From Pedobacter sp. MC2016-14 (GTDB lineage Bacteria; Bacteroidota; Bacteroidia; Sphingobacteriales; Sphingobacteriaceae): a stretch of DNA of 64,000 nucleotides. The stretch covers positions 2,790,001 through 2,854,000 of the forward strand of contig NZ_JAJMPA010000001.1 in NCBI RefSeq assembly GCF_020991475.1, in the 5' to 3' direction. Positions 26,821 through 36,261 of this stretch are shown piece by piece; position 1 is the stretch's first letter, and each line of letters begins with the position of its first letter. The position numbers were made by a program, and so were the translations under genes. The notes under the pieces were generated by a model. The model worked only from the letters and a program-made list of their open reading frames with translations, had not been told where the DNA came from and did no database searches.

Positions 26821-27660
26821 TTACTTTTTGTTCCTGTTTTTTTTAAATTCAGAGGGGGTAAGTCCGGTTTCCAGCTTAAAGATTCGTGTAAAATGGCTCT
26901 GGTCAGAAAACCCGGTCAGGTAGGCGATTTCAGATAAAGCGTATTCCGAGGTCTCCATAAAGGTGATTGCCTTTTCAATACGCAGTTTCCGGATGTATTC
27001 ACCAAAGGAAAGATTGTCGAAGTATTTGGAAAATTCCCTCGACACGTATGCAGGGTTAATATTCAGTTCTGTGGAGATTCCGGTAAGGCTCAGTGCCAGG
27101 TTCGTATCGATCTGATCCTGTATAATTGTCTTCAGTTCTTTTGCCCAGACGGGGATCTTAGCCCCATTACCTTTTTTAAGGTATTTCTGGTAGACATCGA
27201 CCAGTAACTGCTCAACCGGACTTTCGGTATGCCTGACATTCTGGAGATGCTTTGCCCAGGTATACAACGCGTCATAGATCACCATACCAGCTTTGAGCAG
27301 CTCCTGATCATCTTTAATATTATAAGCCATTCCAGCTGCAATTGCCCATAGGCCTGAAGCCTGACTGGCGAGGCCATGCTGATCGGTATCCGCACCCCTT
27401 ATAATGGGAGCCATGATCTGCAAAGCCGGATCATCAAGCTTGTATTTCTCCATCAAAGCATCAAAAGTACAGAAGCCATTTTTATGGGTTAGTTCAACGC
27501 CTAAAACGTCAAATGGAGTTGCATCCAGTTCTTCTGCTTTTTCGATCACGGTATCAAAAGGAACATAAAAAAACTGCGCCTGTGGATCAATGAAATTCCT
27601 GATCAGCCAGGGACAGGCAATCCGGTCAATCTTCGGTCTTTCTCGGGTGATCCAATTCAT
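26821..27660 (-). CDS. ChrB-domain / AraC-type HTH fusion, probable chromate-responsive regulator
   Basis: A 279-residue fusion. Residues 1-145 match the ChrB C-terminal domain (WITRERPKIDRIACPWLIRNFIDP, GVELTHKNGFCTFDALMEKY, IIRGADTD). Residues 175-279 are an AraC-type DNA-binding domain with two HTH motifs (SLTGISTELNINPAYVSREF and the signature IAYLTGFSDQSHFTRIFKLE). So a chromate-sensing or -processing domain is joined to a DNA-binding domain. A TAGTTTTG -7 box lies at 27672-27665 on the minus strand, only 4 nt before the ATG. It heads the chromate cassette. Confidence 0.85.
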   Translation of the reverse strand: MNWITRERPKIDRIACPWLIRNFIDPQAQFFYVPFDTVIEKAEELDATPFDVLGVELTHKNGFCTFDALMEKYKLDDPALQIMAPIIRGADTDQHGLASQASGLWAIAAGMAYNIKDDQELLKAGMVIYDALYTWAKHLQNVRHTESPVEQLLVDVYQKYLKKGNGAKIPVWAKELKTIIQDQIDTNLALSLTGISTELNINPAYVSREFSKYFDNLSFGEYIRKLRIEKAITFMETSEYALSEIAYLTGFSDQSHFTRIFKLETGLTPSEFKKNRNKK

Positions 27661-27789
27661 AATTCAAAACTAATTAGAATTAATGATATATATATCCCGC
27701 CATTTAACGAGGTGATCTAAGATAAACACCAGAATTTAATTGATTTTCATTTGGATTAACCATAGAAATCATAAAACGTTTTTTAAAGA

Positions 27790-28089
27790 TTATTTAAGAT
27801 TGGCAGGTTTATAAGTATCTATAATGAACTCTTGAACCATTTCTTTTATTTGTTGATATATCTCAAAATGGTCTACTTCCTTATCAAAATCAAAAGTTAT
27901 ATACTGATCATCCTTGTCGATAGTAACTATTTTTCTTCCCCTTTTAAAGACTACGATTTGATCATCTATAGATTTCAACTTACAATTATTTTCCGAATTA
28001 AAAGTATCATCCATATTTATATACTTATAAAGAGAGCCTTCAAACTCTGCTTCTGGCATATTATTTAAGAAAGGTAGTTTATAGATCAC
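27790..28089 (-). CDS. Small acidic protein paired with a nuclease-like gene
   Basis: A 99-residue acidic protein (FNSENNCKLKSIDDQIVVFKR, YITFDFDKEVDHFEIYQQI). Its start overlaps the stop of the upstream nuclease-like gene by 4 bp (ATGA), which points to coupled translation and a shared task, such as a partner or inhibitor. No family recognised. Confidence 0.6.
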   Translation of the reverse strand: MIYKLPFLNNMPEAEFEGSLYKYINMDDTFNSENNCKLKSIDDQIVVFKRGRKIVTIDKDDQYITFDFDKEVDHFEIYQQIKEMVQEFIIDTYKPANLK

Positions 28090-28895
28090 TTGATAGCCTT
28101 TATAAATTCTCCTACAAAATTCGTGATGTGATCTTTTATAAAAATTTCTAGGCCTTGCTTATTAACAAAGTCAACTAAATATGTATCCTTTAACGTTTTG
28201 GAGTGGATTTCTCTAATGAATGAAACATTACTAACCTTATCAATTTTTATGGGAGACTGCTTTGAATCTATAGAATAAATCTCAGAATTTAATACTATCA
28301 ATGGAAAGTAGATAGTATAGCTCTTCCATTCTGTTTTATGCGAGTCATGCGTTTTCCAGTGTTCGAGACTTTTTACAATTGGAATAATCAAGCCATCATA
28401 AATACCTTCATGCATTGCAAGCCAGTCCTTTCCCTTGCGAACGATCTTACAAAACTGTACGGCTTTAGTATTTTTCTTATGAAATGGAAAGTGGATATTT
28501 AAATTGTAATAGTTGAAAGCCTTTACGACTGAGAAATAATTGGCTTTACCTTCAATTGGAATTCGATATTCCACTTGCGGAAAGACAAAGTTTGGTGGAG
28601 TATAGTTGTTATCGTAGCTGTTTTTATCACGACAAATGAAGACAAACGGATTAGTATTGTTTTTGCACTCTGCTAATACTCTTATTCCAACAGAAATCTT
28701 ATTTTCATCATCATAATGTATGCGTTTGTACGCCATCACATCGATTTCTCTGGATTTTTCTTCGTCTATATCTTTAAAAGCCACATTAGTTTTTACAAAA
28801 TAATCATTTTTCTCGAAAATGGTGGCGATTTCCTGTTCAAAAAGATATCCTGAAGCTTGAACCGCATTTAGTATTTCATCATTATTTGGATTCAT
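28086..28895 (-). CDS. Restriction-endonuclease-like protein with PD-(D/E)XK motif
   Basis: A 269-residue protein. The N-terminal 80 residues carry the motif order of Mrr-like nucleases: a Glu in the first helix (FEQEIATIFEKN, E22), then SREIDVMAY (D52) and LAECKN (E76, K78). The rest is a mixed alpha/beta domain of unknown kind. It is likely a DNA-cleaving effector of a defence or mobile-element system, coupled to a 99-residue partner and close to a NACHT ATPase gene. No modification methylase is seen nearby. Confidence 0.65.
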   Translation of the reverse strand: MNPNNDEILNAVQASGYLFEQEIATIFEKNDYFVKTNVAFKDIDEEKSREIDVMAYKRIHYDDENKISVGIRVLAECKNNTNPFVFICRDKNSYDNNYTPPNFVFPQVEYRIPIEGKANYFSVVKAFNYYNLNIHFPFHKKNTKAVQFCKIVRKGKDWLAMHEGIYDGLIIPIVKSLEHWKTHDSHKTEWKSYTIYFPLIVLNSEIYSIDSKQSPIKIDKVSNVSFIREIHSKTLKDTYLVDFVNKQGLEIFIKDHITNFVGEFIKAIK

Positions 28896-29000
28896 TACAT
28901 TAAATATATTTTCTAAAGGTGCAGGCGGGTGAATGTTGATCTTATCGTCAATAACGGACTTTAATTATAACTTGAATATGTCTAACCCTGAAAATTAATC

Positions 29001-29366
29001 TTACGAAATCTTGTGAAATGTTCCTGCGGTATAAACCACATCATTTTCATCATACCAGACAGAAAAGAAAATCTGTTCTTTAACATGAACATCTAATCGT
29101 TCACCTTCTCTAATCTCCGCTCTTTTGAGTTCATCTAAAAGTTCATCAGAAATCTCTTTAAATTCTATTTCTCGTAGCTCAAGGAAGTGTTTAGCTGCTT
29201 CAATTTCATCTTTCTTAGCTAATATGCTCAGTTTTTGTTGAGGAGTTGAAGCTTCCTTTTGTAATTCCGTCAACTCTCTCTTGAGGACGTAATCAATAAC
29301 CCTTTTTTCTTCGTCCCGGCTTTCTTTAACGTGTAAAAATGAGGCCGCTAATTCTTTAATATTCAT
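29001..29366 (-). CDS. Hypothetical coiled-coil protein
   Basis: A 121-residue, highly charged helical protein (ESRDEEKRVIDYVLKRELTE, QQKLSILAKKDEIEAAKHFL) with a small beta-like C-terminus (VKEQIFFSVWYDENDVVYTA). It lies divergent to the NACHT gene, with 134 bp between the starts, and could be a regulator or accessory protein of the defence cluster. No family recognised. Confidence 0.6.
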   Translation of the reverse strand: MNIKELAASFLHVKESRDEEKRVIDYVLKRELTELQKEASTPQQKLSILAKKDEIEAAKHFLELREIEFKEISDELLDELKRAEIREGERLDVHVKEQIFFSVWYDENDVVYTAGTFHKIS

Positions 29367-29500
29367 TTAGTCAATATAGTAACTATTTAAAGAAATTCCT
29401 ATATGGAGAGCATTTTATATAAAAATGTATATGGAGCTGACACTTATGTTGAAGTACTTGATTTAATCTTTAATTTGCAACTCTAATTAACCGCTAGCAA

Positions 29501-32500
29501 ATGATAAAAGCAAAATTTATTAGACAATACACAGAATGGTACGAAGGAGTTGAAAACTTAAACAATGGAAAATCTCGTCAATCTGGCTACTATCCTAGAG
29601 CCAGCCTAGTCGAGTTGTCTGAATTATTAAACATTGAGCGACTGTTTATTGTCGCTGAGCCAGGTCATGGAAAAACAACTTTAATTAATCAATTAATTAC
29701 GTATTTTAATGACAACGGCATTCTTTATAAATACGCTATTGGACTTGGGTCGGATAAAATTGTTTTGGATTCTGATACTGAATATTTAATATTTGATGCC
29801 TTAGATGAAAGTAAAGATGTAGTGCCCACTTTTATTGAATTACTTAAACTTTGTGAAGACAACAATGTTAAACTGATTGTTAGTAATCGTCTTCATTACA
29901 TCAACATGATTCAGCACTTACTTAAAGCGACGCAATTCCAATTTATAAAATTGTTGCCCTTTGATGAGTACCAAGTGAGATCTTTTTTAATAGATAAATT
30001 AGAAGAACTTCAGTATTCTGCTGAACAAATAAATCAGATTATTGAAAACTCAAAAGGCAATTCCCCTAAATCCATACTACGTACGCCCCGCTATCTTAAT
30101 GAGTTTTCTGACTATATTCTGAAAGATAAAATAGCACCTGAAAATATCATAAAACTAAGTAAATCTGACCTTTTTGAAAAAGTAATATACTATAAGCTGG
30201 AGCATGATACGAGTGATAATAAGAATTCAAAGTATCTAACTAAGAGAGTACTTGAACGATTGGCTTTGGTTATGGAAATTCATGGGTTAAATCAAATTCA
30301 CATGGAAGATTTTGTCACCTTCTTGGATCAGACGGACTCAAATATTAGTTTGATCTTTCTTAATAGTGTAGACTTGGAAGATTTATTGTGCAGGGTGATG
30401 AAAAAAACAGATGATATGCTCCAATTTGAACATACTGAATTTCAAGAGTATATGGCTGCAAAAGAACTTAGTCGCATGGGCTATCGATTCCAAACTGTCT
30501 ATGATCTCATGGTAGATAACAATCTTCAAGTTTTAAAAAACAACTGGATTGATGTATTAACATTTGCGGTGGAAATACAACCTGAGTTCTCTAAACCACT
30601 CCTAAGTTTTATTGAAGTAAATAAAAATGGGAATATAGATGAGAAATTAGTCGAATTGCTGTTGAATATTCCTGCAACCAATTTCGATGACAACTTTAAA
30701 AATCTTTTTTTTGATGTAGTAGGTAATTACTATTATTCAAGGGGAAAGATCATTTTCCATACCTATTTTCAACTTGCAAATTATTTTACTAAAAGTCGTT
30801 CAGAAATTTTAATCCCATATTATGGAATCGACCAGCTAAAAGATTCGGTGACACACATACAAAGTAACCAGATTTTACTTATTGAAGCCCTTGCAGAACA
30901 AAATAGATTAAGTATGAATGATAAATCTAATTGGGTGAGTTACTTAGTCAACTTGGTTCAAAAAGATGAATTTTACTCAATGCAAAGCACCATTTTTCGC
31001 ACTTTGGTTGCATTAAATGACACTGAAGCAGTATTAGAATTAATCCCAGTGTTTGAGCAAAAGCCTGATTATATTCTAAACAATTTATTCTATGCCTTAA
31101 GTCAACTAGTACCAAATGATTTGGAAACTAGTAAACTTATTACACGGTGTCTGACCTCTGGAAGACGAGTTGATAATATTGATACTTTGATTAATAGGAT
31201 TACAGATAAAGATAGAATTACTGATTTTTTTAATTCGTTAAACGGATCGTTATCTATATTAGATAGTGATCGCTTTAGATTTGGAGTAGGTTTTTACAGT
31301 TTATTTGAGCAAATAGAAATACTTAATTCAAAAGAGTTAAATAATACAGTTTACCAATTTATTTGCAACGTATTTCAACATAGGCAATATATTCATCAAA
31401 TGTCCAGCATCACTGAGTTATCATTTAAGTATTGCTTAAAGCATCAGCAGGGCTTCCTGAAGAAAATGATGTCCTTTCCAACATTTTTACAATCTATCGA
31501 TGTAATTATTGAGATTATAGCTTTAGACTTAGACCTGAAAACATTCAAAACGATCGAAAAATTTATTTTAAGCAGTGATAACGCATGGAGACTTGACCGC
31601 GTAATTTATAAAATTAAGCATAAACTTGAACCAATTAAGGATCACGAGGTTTACCTGTATATTAATCGCAAATATTTGTTACCTTGGAGCAAAACAAAAC
31701 CTCAGGAAGAGAAGCCGGTAACTAAAACTGCGATTGAAGAGATTAGGGATTACTACTTAGAGGACAAGAAGTACTTTAATCCTGCTTTGTTTCCTAAGTT
31801 CATAGAGAAATTTGACGAGATTTATGCTGAATTGGAAGATTCTGACAAAGCCTATTTACTAGACATAATAGACATTGTTTTACACAACTATGATCCGGAT
31901 GTCTTCAGAATAGAAATAAACGAAGTTAAGGGTAATCAAACAAGTTTTTCTCATAATCATGATGTCTGGTTTCATATTGAACTGTATTTCAAAACTGCTT
32001 ATCTATTAGAAAGCAGGGAAATTCTTCAAAAATATCGGGTGAAATTTATTAAAACCATTCCACGTCTTGATATTTTTGAACATAAAAGACTAGACCTTGT
32101 TGAAAATATTGTCGAAATTATCGGGGGGCTTTCGGAAACCGATTTAAAGACGATCTATACGTTCTGTATCGAAAGAAAAGATGATATGTTAGCTCTAAGC
32201 GGAAGATCATTCGCTGAAATCGCTTATAGGTTGAATATACATACTTTGAAACCAATATTATTAAAATTACTTAAAAATAGTAAGGTTAAGTTGTTTGAAA
32301 AACAAGAGATTGTAAAGGCCTTTGGTGAATTAGCTGAAAATAAATCGGATTTAAATTCACTCACAAGAATTTTTAAAACCTCTGTACATGATGAACTGAA
32401 AGACATTGCTAACAGCTACTTGGTTTCAAAATTTAAAGATCCAGCTGCCATTTCTTGGAGATTCGAAGAGCTCAAAAATCGCCGTACACCTTTCGACACA

Positions 32501-33436
32501 GATATTAAATACAATGGAGCAAGAAGTGTCAGCTATTTTGAGCAGGAATTGGATAGACCAGAATTTCCAAAATGTTTTTATGGTTTATCTGAGCAATCTA
32601 TAAAAACAAAAATGCTTGATCTACTCAATTTTTCATTTCAAATCAGGGACACAAAACCTTTTTTTAGGTACAGTACATATTTGCAGTCCATAGTTTACAC
32701 TTACTTCCAGCCCAATATCAATTCAGTACTTATCGCAGAATTAAGAAAGATTGCCAGTAGTTTTCCTATTATTGAACAAACCTATTCCTTCAATAATACT
32801 TTGGATAAAATGGTGGAAGAATTATATCTGCAACAAAAAAAGAACGAGCCTTTTTCTACAGCCGTCCACTCTGCGAATGAAATTTTATCAAAAACCTACC
32901 TGCCAATTCAAAGTATTCAAGAACTCAAGGAACTTATCCTTAAAATATTTAACAACGAGATCAAAATTCTGATAGAAAATGATGGGTTTTACAGACTATC
33001 TGATCAACTAATAAATGATCCACAAAGCCAATCGTCAATCGTTACTGAGGCTATTATTCAGAAAACTTTAAAAATTGCACTGGGAAAAGCTCTCTTAGAA
33101 AATGGATTGCGAAAAACAGATATCCATAGAGAAGTAGAAAGCATGGATGGCAAGAAATATGATTATCTCATTAGTTACGGTCTTTTCGGTCCAGTAATGG
33201 TAGAATTAAAGCTAATGCACAATGACGAAATCCAGAAACCAGGAAAACGTAAAGAGTATAAGCACAAGCTGACTCAATATTTAAGAGCAAACGGTGATAA
33301 CGGAATCTATGCTATTTTCCAGATATACGATAATCCTGCACAACAAATAAGGTATCAAAAAATGTTATCAGAATACAAGGATATTAATGGATTGGAAATA
33401 ATAGCTATGCAGTGCTTCAATAAATCATCTAAATAA
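29501..33436 (+). CDS. NACHT-type STAND ATPase with helical repeats and C-terminal PD-(D/E)XK-like domain
   Basis: A 1311-residue protein. Near the N-terminus are Walker A (AEPGHGKTTL, 52-61) and an acidic Walker B (EYLIFDALDE, 94-103), followed by FEHTEFQEYMAAKEL, typical of the NACHT winged-helix end. Residues about 380-1130 are long alpha-helical repeats. The C-terminus has a nuclease-like motif: YDYL (D1221) and VELKL (E1235, K1237), followed by QYL. This suits an antiphage STAND protein that senses a phage product by the repeats and then cuts nucleic acid. The effector at the C-terminus is unlike most Avs proteins, which carry it at the N-terminus. Confidence 0.75.
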   Translation: MIKAKFIRQYTEWYEGVENLNNGKSRQSGYYPRASLVELSELLNIERLFIVAEPGHGKTTLINQLITYFNDNGILYKYAIGLGSDKIVLDSDTEYLIFDALDESKDVVPTFIELLKLCEDNNVKLIVSNRLHYINMIQHLLKATQFQFIKLLPFDEYQVRSFLIDKLEELQYSAEQINQIIENSKGNSPKSILRTPRYLNEFSDYILKDKIAPENIIKLSKSDLFEKVIYYKLEHDTSDNKNSKYLTKRVLERLALVMEIHGLNQIHMEDFVTFLDQTDSNISLIFLNSVDLEDLLCRVMKKTDDMLQFEHTEFQEYMAAKELSRMGYRFQTVYDLMVDNNLQVLKNNWIDVLTFAVEIQPEFSKPLLSFIEVNKNGNIDEKLVELLLNIPATNFDDNFKNLFFDVVGNYYYSRGKIIFHTYFQLANYFTKSRSEILIPYYGIDQLKDSVTHIQSNQILLIEALAEQNRLSMNDKSNWVSYLVNLVQKDEFYSMQSTIFRTLVALNDTEAVLELIPVFEQKPDYILNNLFYALSQLVPNDLETSKLITRCLTSGRRVDNIDTLINRITDKDRITDFFNSLNGSLSILDSDRFRFGVGFYSLFEQIEILNSKELNNTVYQFICNVFQHRQYIHQMSSITELSFKYCLKHQQGFLKKMMSFPTFLQSIDVIIEIIALDLDLKTFKTIEKFILSSDNAWRLDRVIYKIKHKLEPIKDHEVYLYINRKYLLPWSKTKPQEEKPVTKTAIEEIRDYYLEDKKYFNPALFPKFIEKFDEIYAELEDSDKAYLLDIIDIVLHNYDPDVFRIEINEVKGNQTSFSHNHDVWFHIELYFKTAYLLESREILQKYRVKFIKTIPRLDIFEHKRLDLVENIVEIIGGLSETDLKTIYTFCIERKDDMLALSGRSFAEIAYRLNIHTLKPILLKLLKNSKVKLFEKQEIVKAFGELAENKSDLNSLTRIFKTSVHDELKDIANSYLVSKFKDPAAISWRFEELKNRRTPFDTDIKYNGARSVSYFEQELDRPEFPKCFYGLSEQSIKTKMLDLLNFSFQIRDTKPFFRYSTYLQSIVYTYFQPNINSVLIAELRKIASSFPIIEQTYSFNNTLDKMVEELYLQQKKNEPFSTAVHSANEILSKTYLPIQSIQELKELILKIFNNEIKILIENDGFYRLSDQLINDPQSQSSIVTEAIIQKTLKIALGKALLENGLRKTDIHREVESMDGKKYDYLISYGLFGPVMVELKLMHNDEIQKPGKRKEYKHKLTQYLRANGDNGIYAIFQIYDNPAQQIRYQKMLSEYKDINGLEIIAMQCFNKSSK

Positions 33437-33488
33437 CTAATATGACCAACTAAAATCAGTTTGAGAAGATTTATCGACGTATATATCA

Positions 33489-33532
33489 TTTATCACTACT
33501 ATGGAAGTTTATACCTCCATAGTAGTGATAAA
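33489..33532 (+). terminator. Perfect 17-bp hairpin after the NACHT gene
   Basis: 33489-33505 (starting TTTATCACTACT) is the exact reverse complement of 33516-33532, with a 10-nt loop. TTTT follows within a few bases. It lies 53 bp after the stop codon and is probably its terminator. Confidence 0.65.
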
Positions 33533-33562
33533 ATTTTGGTGCTGCACAATCATTTTCGTGGA

Positions 33563-33723
33563 CTAAAATAGTTGCGATTTTAAAAGTTTTCCAAGCTCAT
33601 CCATTTCTAACATTTTTCTTTTCAAATCGGCCAACCGCTTCAAATCAGCCACAAAACGCGATGACATTTGGAGGTAAATCCACCCATCACTGGGGAAGAG
33701 AGTTGGATATTCTGGACGATGTT
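33563..33723 (-). pseudogene. 3' fragment of an unidentified gene, cut by the IS21 derivative
   Basis: An open minus-strand frame runs from within the left end of the IS21 derivative to a TAG at 33563-33565. It reads PTLFPSDGWIYLQMSSRFVA and then DLKRLADLKRKMLEMDELGK. It looks like real coding sequence with a normal C-terminal helix but has no start other than an internal ATG at 33667. Identity unknown. Confidence 0.35.
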
Positions 33724-34780
33724 GACCCCACCCGATGAGGTATAAAACAGAGGATTTAATGGGTTCTTAAATTAAGTAAACCCTGTCATTCCGGCGGATG
33801 CTGCCCTCCTTAGCTTTAAGAAACTGGTCGTACCGGAGCATGTTGACCCCCTTCTTAAGTTTGGTTTATTAGGTGAATATTACTTCACCTAAACAGAATG
33901 CTGATGGCTTGAAAAGCAAAAGCAATGAATCATATCAAACAATTATTACGCCTTCACAAACGAGGCAATTCCATTAAGTATGGCCCGTAACCTGGGCATC
34001 AGCAAGAATACGGTGAAGTCGTATTTAATAAAGTTAGCCAGCGTAATCAAACCCGGATGCACCGAAAGCCCTGGTGCAGGGAAGAACGTTTCCTTGCTGC
34101 AGAAAAGACCCTGCTGGCTGCCCTTCCACAAACTGGCTTTGAAGTAAAGTATTACAGTGAACCAACGGTCGCCAATAACCACATCTATCTGGGTAAAGAC
34201 AAGCATTATTATAGTGTTCCTTTTGCCTACGTTGGCATAAAGGTAAAAGTTATTTATACCCGCTCGATGGTGTATATCTATGCCCGTGGAAAGCAAGTTG
34301 CTGTGCACATCAGAAGTTATGTAATGGCAGGCTATAACACAGATAAAGAGCATCTGAGTTCACACCACCGCCACCTGCAAAAACTGCTGCTAAAAACAAA
34401 GATGAGCAGGATTGATGGTACCATATACAAGTTCTTTAAGAAGCTTTCCAAAGCGGAACTGCTCATCTTTGATGATTTCGGGCTAACTCATCTTGAACAG
34501 CAGCAACGAATGGACTTTATGGAAATCATCGAAGACACGCATGCAAGTGCGGCAACCATTATTGCCAGCCAGCTGCCAGTGGCCAACTGGTATGACGTCA
34601 TTGGAGAGGAAACTATTGCTGATGCAATCCTGGACCGTATGGTGCACACTTCGTACGGAATTGAACTAAAAGCTGAAAGTCTAAGAAAAAAGAGGTAAAA
34701 TTGTCAGGCGGTCAGCTTCGCTGAACCAAAACCTCGGGGGGCAACATCACCAGTACGGGGGGCGCATCTCCAGAATATCC
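33705..34780 (+). mobile_element. IS21-family element with large internal deletions
   Basis: The left end GGATATTCTGGACGATGTTGACCCC region (33705-33729) is inverted at the right (34757-34780, ending CTCCAGAATATCC). Second copies of the terminal repeat lie inside at 33839-33850 (CATGTTGACCCC) and 34735-34747 (GGGGGCAACATC), the multiple-repeat ends typical of IS21. Between them only pieces of istA and istB remain (about 1.08 kb against 2.3-2.5 kb in full elements). No target duplication is obvious. Confidence 0.75.
33925..34698 (+). pseudogene. Remnant istA-istB fusion of the IS21 element
   Basis: 33925 onward encodes the IstA N-terminus (MNHIKQLLRLHKRGNSIK), then after a frameshift near 33980 its HTH (ARNLGISKNTVKSYL). 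A deletion joins this to the IstA C-terminus (EERFLAAEKTLLAALPQTGF, HYYSVPFAYVG, YARGKQVAVHIRSY), and a second deletion near 34380-34400 joins that in frame to the C-terminal part of the IstB ATPase (KAELLIFDDFGL with Walker B, SQLPVANWYD, IADAILDRMVHTSYGI). The catalytic DDE core of IstA and the Walker A of IstB are gone. Confidence 0.85.
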
Positions 34781-34797
34781 AATAAATAACAGAATAA

Positions 34798-36261
34798 ATG
34801 AGAAAAACGCTTTTTATCCTTTTTGTAAGTTTGACGCTTCAAGCAAATGCACAAAACTTATTCCCCGTAAAACTCGAAAATTGTAAAACTGAGAGGTTTT
34901 GCCTTGACTGTGGAGATACAAAAGCAGGATATGACGAAAATGAGTTTGCAAAACTACAGGACAAACTAAACAAGGAATTAAACTTACAAGGAATAAAAGG
35001 AGCTGTAAAATTTCAAGTTCTCGTTGACGCAAAAGGTCGAGCTTGTGTATTGAGCCATACTGACCAATCTAACAATCCCATTTCCTTGAAAATTATTGAA
35101 GAACTTAATAAGTTAAAGAAATGGACATCAGCAATAACAAGCGGAAAGACTGAAGAAAAGGCATCTATCAATTTAATTTTTGCCGTAAGTGACAACAAAA
35201 TTTCGGGGAAAATAGAGCGGGTTGATATGAAGGCTTTTAATAAATCATTTGATAAACCGAACAGTCCCGAGATTTACAATAAAATATACGAGTACAAAAA
35301 CGAAAGTTTAAAAAATTATAAAATAACGGTTTGGAATTCGAATAATTCAAATCTTCCAAACAATATGAATGACAATATCACTATAGATAAAAACGGTCTT
35401 ATTTGGTTGACCGTTGATGAAGGACTGGTGACTTTTGACGGGAAAGAATTTAAAAACGCAGAACAGAATATTACAGACAAGGGAAGATTCTTCTCTTATT
35501 ACGCATTAGCCACAGACAATTCTAATGTCAAGTGGGTTTATGGAACTAAAAACATCTACAGTTTTGACAATATTAAATGGACAAAATGTGACTCAACGGA
35601 AATAGGAATAGATGGAGCGTATGAAATTGTTAATAATCAAAAGACAGGAGAAGTATTTTTCTGCTCAGACGAAGGATTGACAATTTACAAGGACGGAAAG
35701 TGGACAAATATAAATAAAAGCAAACTAAAAGCCCTGCCATCAAATAGAGTGACATTTGCAAAGAGAGACTCAAAAAACAGAATTTGGATTGGGACTTTTA
35801 GCGGTACAGCTATGATTGACGAAAATAATCAAGTAACAAACTTTGAAAATACAAATACCATTTTGAAAGGAAAATGTATTACTTCTATGGACGAAGATGA
35901 AAATGGTAATCTTTATTTTTCACTTTATGAATTTGAAAGAAAGGAAAAAGGAAAAGTGAATAATGATGAAGGTATTGCCATTAGATATTCTGACGGAACT
36001 TTCAAACAGTTTACTACTGAAAATTCAGGAATACCTTTCAATCATACAAATTGTGTTGTGTATGATAAAAACGAAAAAGTTCTTTGGATTTCAACAGATA
36101 GGGCAGGTTTAGTAAGATATGACCTTAAAAATGGTTGGGAAAATTATCATAATGAAAATTCTGAAATTCCAACTTCTTATATTTCTACTATGACGATGGA
36201 TGGAAAGGGAATTTTATATTTAGCAACAAGACAAGGTTTAGTAAAAATTGAAAGAAAATAA
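34798..36261 (+). CDS. Secreted TonB-C-like / two-component-regulator-propeller protein
   Basis: A 487-residue protein with a signal peptide (MRKTLFILFVSLTLQANA). Residues about 55-130 resemble the TonB C-terminal domain (GIKGAVKFQVLVDAKGRACV, ISLKIIEELNKLKKW). Residues 170-487 are blades of a regulator-type propeller with the usual motifs (DKNGLIWLTVDEGLVTFDG, DSKNRIWIGTFSGTAMID, KVLWISTDRAGLVRYDLKNG, LYLATRQGLVKIE). Unlike full sensors it has no membrane or kinase domain. AT-rich codon use and position between an IS21 end and an inverted repeat suggest it was acquired. Confidence 0.75.
   Translation: MRKTLFILFVSLTLQANAQNLFPVKLENCKTERFCLDCGDTKAGYDENEFAKLQDKLNKELNLQGIKGAVKFQVLVDAKGRACVLSHTDQSNNPISLKIIEELNKLKKWTSAITSGKTEEKASINLIFAVSDNKISGKIERVDMKAFNKSFDKPNSPEIYNKIYEYKNESLKNYKITVWNSNNSNLPNNMNDNITIDKNGLIWLTVDEGLVTFDGKEFKNAEQNITDKGRFFSYYALATDNSNVKWVYGTKNIYSFDNIKWTKCDSTEIGIDGAYEIVNNQKTGEVFFCSDEGLTIYKDGKWTNINKSKLKALPSNRVTFAKRDSKNRIWIGTFSGTAMIDENNQVTNFENTNTILKGKCITSMDEDENGNLYFSLYEFERKEKGKVNNDEGIAIRYSDGTFKQFTTENSGIPFNHTNCVVYDKNEKVLWISTDRAGLVRYDLKNGWENYHNENSEIPTSYISTMTMDGKGILYLATRQGLVKIERK

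Noticed and set aside
28086..33436. Complete restriction-modification or BREX/DISARM system
   Set aside because: No methyltransferase, helicase or PglZ-type gene is present between these coordinates.
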